Source: Limnochorda pilosa (GTDB taxonomy: Bacteria > Bacillota > Limnochordia > Limnochordales > Limnochordaceae). From it: a stretch of DNA of 64,000 nucleotides. Shown one piece after another: positions 61,967 to 64,000 of this stretch (position 1 is its first letter; each line of letters starts with the position of its first letter). The notes under the pieces are model-generated. The model was given only the letters and a program-made list of their open reading frames with translations. It made no database searches and had not been told where the DNA came from. The DNA lies in NCBI RefSeq assembly GCF_001544015.1, contig NZ_AP014924.1, forward strand, positions 3,410,001-3,474,000, in the 5' to 3' direction. Position numbers and translations under genes: made by a program.

Positions 61967-64000
61967 TCACTTCTTCACGGTGGCTGGAACCTTCTTCTTG
62001 CGGAAGACCGTCTTGCCCTCCTCCGCGTCCACCACCACCGTGTCGCCTTCCTCGAAGGCACCTCGCAGCATCTCGTCCGACAGCGGGTTCTCCACCAGCC
62101 GCTGAATGGCCCGCCGCAGCGGCCGGGCGCCGAAGTCGGGGTCGTACCCTTCCCGGCTCAGGAGGTCCTTGGCCGCCTGGGTGTACTCCACCTGGACGCC
62201 CCGCTCCTGAAGCTCCTTCGACACCTCCCGCAGCATGATGTCCACGATGCTGTGGAGCTGCTCCTCGGTCAGCGCATGGAAGACGATCACCTCGTCGATC
62301 CGGTTCAGGAACTCGGGCCGGAAGGTGCGCCGCAGCTCATCCATGACCTTCTTGCGCATCTCCTCGTAGCTCTGGCGCTCATCCTTCTGCACCGTGAACC
62401 CGATGCCCGTACTCCGCTGGATCTCGTGGGCGCCCACGTTGGAGGTCATGATCACCACGGTGTTGCGGAAGTCGACGGTCCGGCCCTTGGCGTCGGTCAG
62501 GCGCCCGTCCTCCAGCACCTGCAGCAGGATGTTGAAGACCTCGGGGTGCGCCTTTTCGATCTCGTCCAGGAGGATGACCGAGTAGGGACGCCGGCGCACC
62601 CGTTCGGTGAGCTGGCCGCCCTCCTCGTATCCCACGTAGCCGGGCGGTGCACCCACCAGCCGGGAGACGGTGTGCCGCTCCATGTACTCCGACATGTCGA
62701 TGCGGATCATGGCGTCCTCGTCGCCGAAGAGCGCCTCGGCCAGGGCCCGGGCGAGCTCGGTCTTGCCCACGCCGGTGGGGCCCAGGAAGATGAAGGAGCC
62801 GATGGGACGCTTCGGGTCCTTGAGCCCGGCCCGAGCCCGGCGGATCGCCCGCGCGACGGCCCCGATGGCCTCGTCCTGCCCCACCAGCCGATGGTGGAGG
62901 ATCTCCTCCAGCTGGAGGAGGCGCTCGGTCTCGGCCTGCTGGAGCTTGCTCACCGGCACGCCCGTCCAGCTGGAGACCACCTGGGCGATGTCCTCCTCGT
63001 CCACGGTCCCCTCGGTGCGGGAGCGGTCGTTCTTCCACTGGCTGCGTCTCCGCTCCAGCTCCTCCCGCATCTTCTGCTCCTTGTCCCGCAGGGATGCGGC
63101 CTTCTCGAACTCTTCGTTCTTGATGGCCGCCTCCTTCTCCACCCGGGTCTCCTCGATCTCCTCCTCGAGCTGCTTCAGCTCAGGAGGCTGGACCAGCCCC
63201 TGGAGTCGCACCTTGGAGGCCGCCTCGTCCACCAGGTCGATGGCCTTGTCGGGCAGAAAGCGGTCGGTGACGTAGCGGTCCGAGAGACGGGCGGCCGACC
63301 GGAGGGCGCCATCGGTGATCTTCACCCGGTGGTGGGCCTCGTACCGGTCGCGCAAGCCCTCCAGGATGGCGATGGTCTCGTCGACGCTGGGCTCGTCGAC
63401 CATCACGGGCTGGAAGCGCCGCTCCAGGGCCGGGTCCTTCTCCACGTGCTTCCGGTACTCGTCCAGGGTGGTGGCGCCGATGGCCTGGAGCTCGCCCCGG
63501 GCCAGCGCGGGCTTGAGGATGTTGGACGCGTCGATGGCGCCCTCGGCCGCGCCGGCCCCGATGATGGTGTGCATCTCGTCGATGAAGAGGACCACGTCGC
63601 CCGAGGTGCGGATCTCGTCCATCACCTTCTTCAGGCGCTCCTCGAACTCGCCGCGGAACTTGGAGCCGGCCACCAGGGCCCCCAGGTCCAGGGTGACCAC
63701 CCGCTTGTTCAGGAGGGTCTCGGGCACGTCCCCGTTCACGATCATCTGGGCCAGACCCTCGGCGATGGCCGTCTTGCCCACCCCGGGCTCGCCGATGAGG
63801 ACGGGGTTGTTCTTGGTCCGGCGGGAGAGCACCTGGATGACCCGCTGGATCTCCTTCTCGCGCCCGATCACGGGGTCGAGCTTCCCCTCGCGCGCGAGCT
63901 CCGTCAGGTCCCGGCCGTACTGGTCGAGGGTGGGCGTCTTGCGGGAACGGGCCGACTTGGCCTGGCCGCCACCGCTGCCCCCGAGCAGCTCCACCACCTG
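61967..64000 (-). CDS. clpC: ATP-dependent Clp protease ATPase subunit ClpC (N-terminus outside window)
   Basis: About 677 residues are visible; the frame is open at the right edge, so the Clp_N repeats (roughly 140 residues) are missing. Seen in order: the first AAA module with GEPGVGKT and [13 protein letters not shown], a middle domain with a UVR-like [20 protein letters not shown] coiled coil, the second AAA module with [16 protein letters not shown] and [17 protein letters not shown], and the C-terminal D2-small domain ([20 protein letters not shown]). It unfolds substrates for ClpP. mcsA/mcsB/ctsR, if present, would lie outside. Confidence 0.97.
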   Translation of the reverse strand, partial: QVVELLGGSGGGQAKSARSRKTPTLDQYGRDLTELAREGKLDPVIGREKEIQRVIQVLSRRTKNNPVLIGEPGVGKTAIAEGLAQMIVNGDVPETLLNKRVVTLDLGALVAGSKFRGEFEERLKKVMDEIRTSGDVVLFIDEMHTIIGAGAAEGAIDASNILKPALARGELQAIGATTLDEYRKHVEKDPALERRFQPVMVDEPSVDETIAILEGLRDRYEAHHRVKITDGALRSAARLSDRYVTDRFLPDKAIDLVDEAASKVRLQGLVQPPELKQLEEEIEETRVEKEAAIKNEEFEKAASLRDKEQKMREELERRRSQWKNDRSRTEGTVDEEDIAQVVSSWTGVPVSKLQQAETERLLQLEEILHHRLVGQDEAIGAVARAIRRARAGLKDPKRPIGSFIFLGPTGVGKTELARALAEALFGDEDAMIRIDMSEYMERHTVSRLVGAPPGYVGYEEGGQLTERVRRRPYSVILLDEIEKAHPEVFNILLQVLEDGRLTDAKGRTVDFRNTVVIMTSNVGAHEIQRSTGIGFTVQKDERQSYEEMRKKVMDELRRTFRPEFLNRIDEVIVFHALTEEQLHSIVDIMLREVSKELQERGVQVEYTQAAKDLLSREGYDPDFGARPLRRAIQRLVENPLSDEMLRGAFEEGDTVVVDAEEGKTVFRKKKVPATVKK

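Overview
The window reads as a chromosomal core region of a very GC-rich endospore-forming Bacillota (Firmicutes) lineage. Evidence: a prkA-yhbH-spoVR sporulation/stress cluster, sigma-H, DisA, ClpC, T-box, FMN and c-di-AMP riboswitches, and the classical Bacillus order clpC-disA-yacL-ispDF-cysES-rlmB-sigH-tRNAs-tuf-rpmG-secE-nusG-rplKAJL-rpoBC-str-S10-spc-alpha. GC content is high enough that long antisense reading frames are everywhere. A Limnochordia/Symbiobacteria/Thermaerobacter-like organism is my guess; the species is not established from sequence alone.

Layout: (1) 1-4060, plus strand: prkA (5' end outside), yhbH, spoVR and a small unknown gene. (2) 4097-6879, minus: glcF and glcD, a two-subunit FAD/Fe-S 2-hydroxyacid oxidase, with a short apparent remnant of a lactate permease just upstream. 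(3) 7000-11787, plus: a sigma-A promoter, a c-di-AMP (ydaO-type) riboswitch with terminator, an opine-dehydrogenase-like gene, a class A penicillin-binding protein, and selD, which is itself a selenoprotein with an in-frame UGA. (4) 11813-33293, minus: one long ribosomal super-operon from an L7Ae-like gene through rpsL, rpsG, fusA, tuf, S10, spc and alpha segments to truA, rplM and rpsI. adk is missing from its usual place between secY and map. (5) 33335-46796, minus: rpoC, rpoB, rplL, rplJ (behind an L10 leader), rplA, rplK, nusG, secE, rpmG, a second tuf and four tRNA genes (Thr-GGT, fMet, Tyr, Thr-TGT). The two tuf copies are a 1,212-bp direct repeat in which I find one mismatch. (6) 46866-52524, minus: sigH, a VanW-family gene, rlmB, cysS and cysE behind a T-box. 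(7) 52521-56952: a Nudix gene (minus), then the complete riboflavin operon ribD-ribE-ribBA-ribH (plus) behind an FMN riboswitch, inserted against the direction of the surrounding genes. (8) 56990-64000: an ispDF fusion, a PIN/TRAM protein, carD, a divergent small conserved gene, disA and the 3' two thirds of clpC.

Functionally most of the window is the translation and transcription machinery, with regulation visible as near-consensus sigma-A promoters and four RNA switches (c-di-AMP, FMN, T-box, L10 leader). The most interesting connection is a second-messenger circuit: disA encodes a c-di-AMP synthase and the same window holds a c-di-AMP riboswitch in front of an opine-dehydrogenase-like gene and a peptidoglycan synthase. 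Other items of note are the selenocysteine SelD with a clear SECIS-like hairpin, a tRNA-Thr(UGU) with a class II-sized variable region, and an L7Ae-like gene without any ATG/GTG/TTG start after its promoter.
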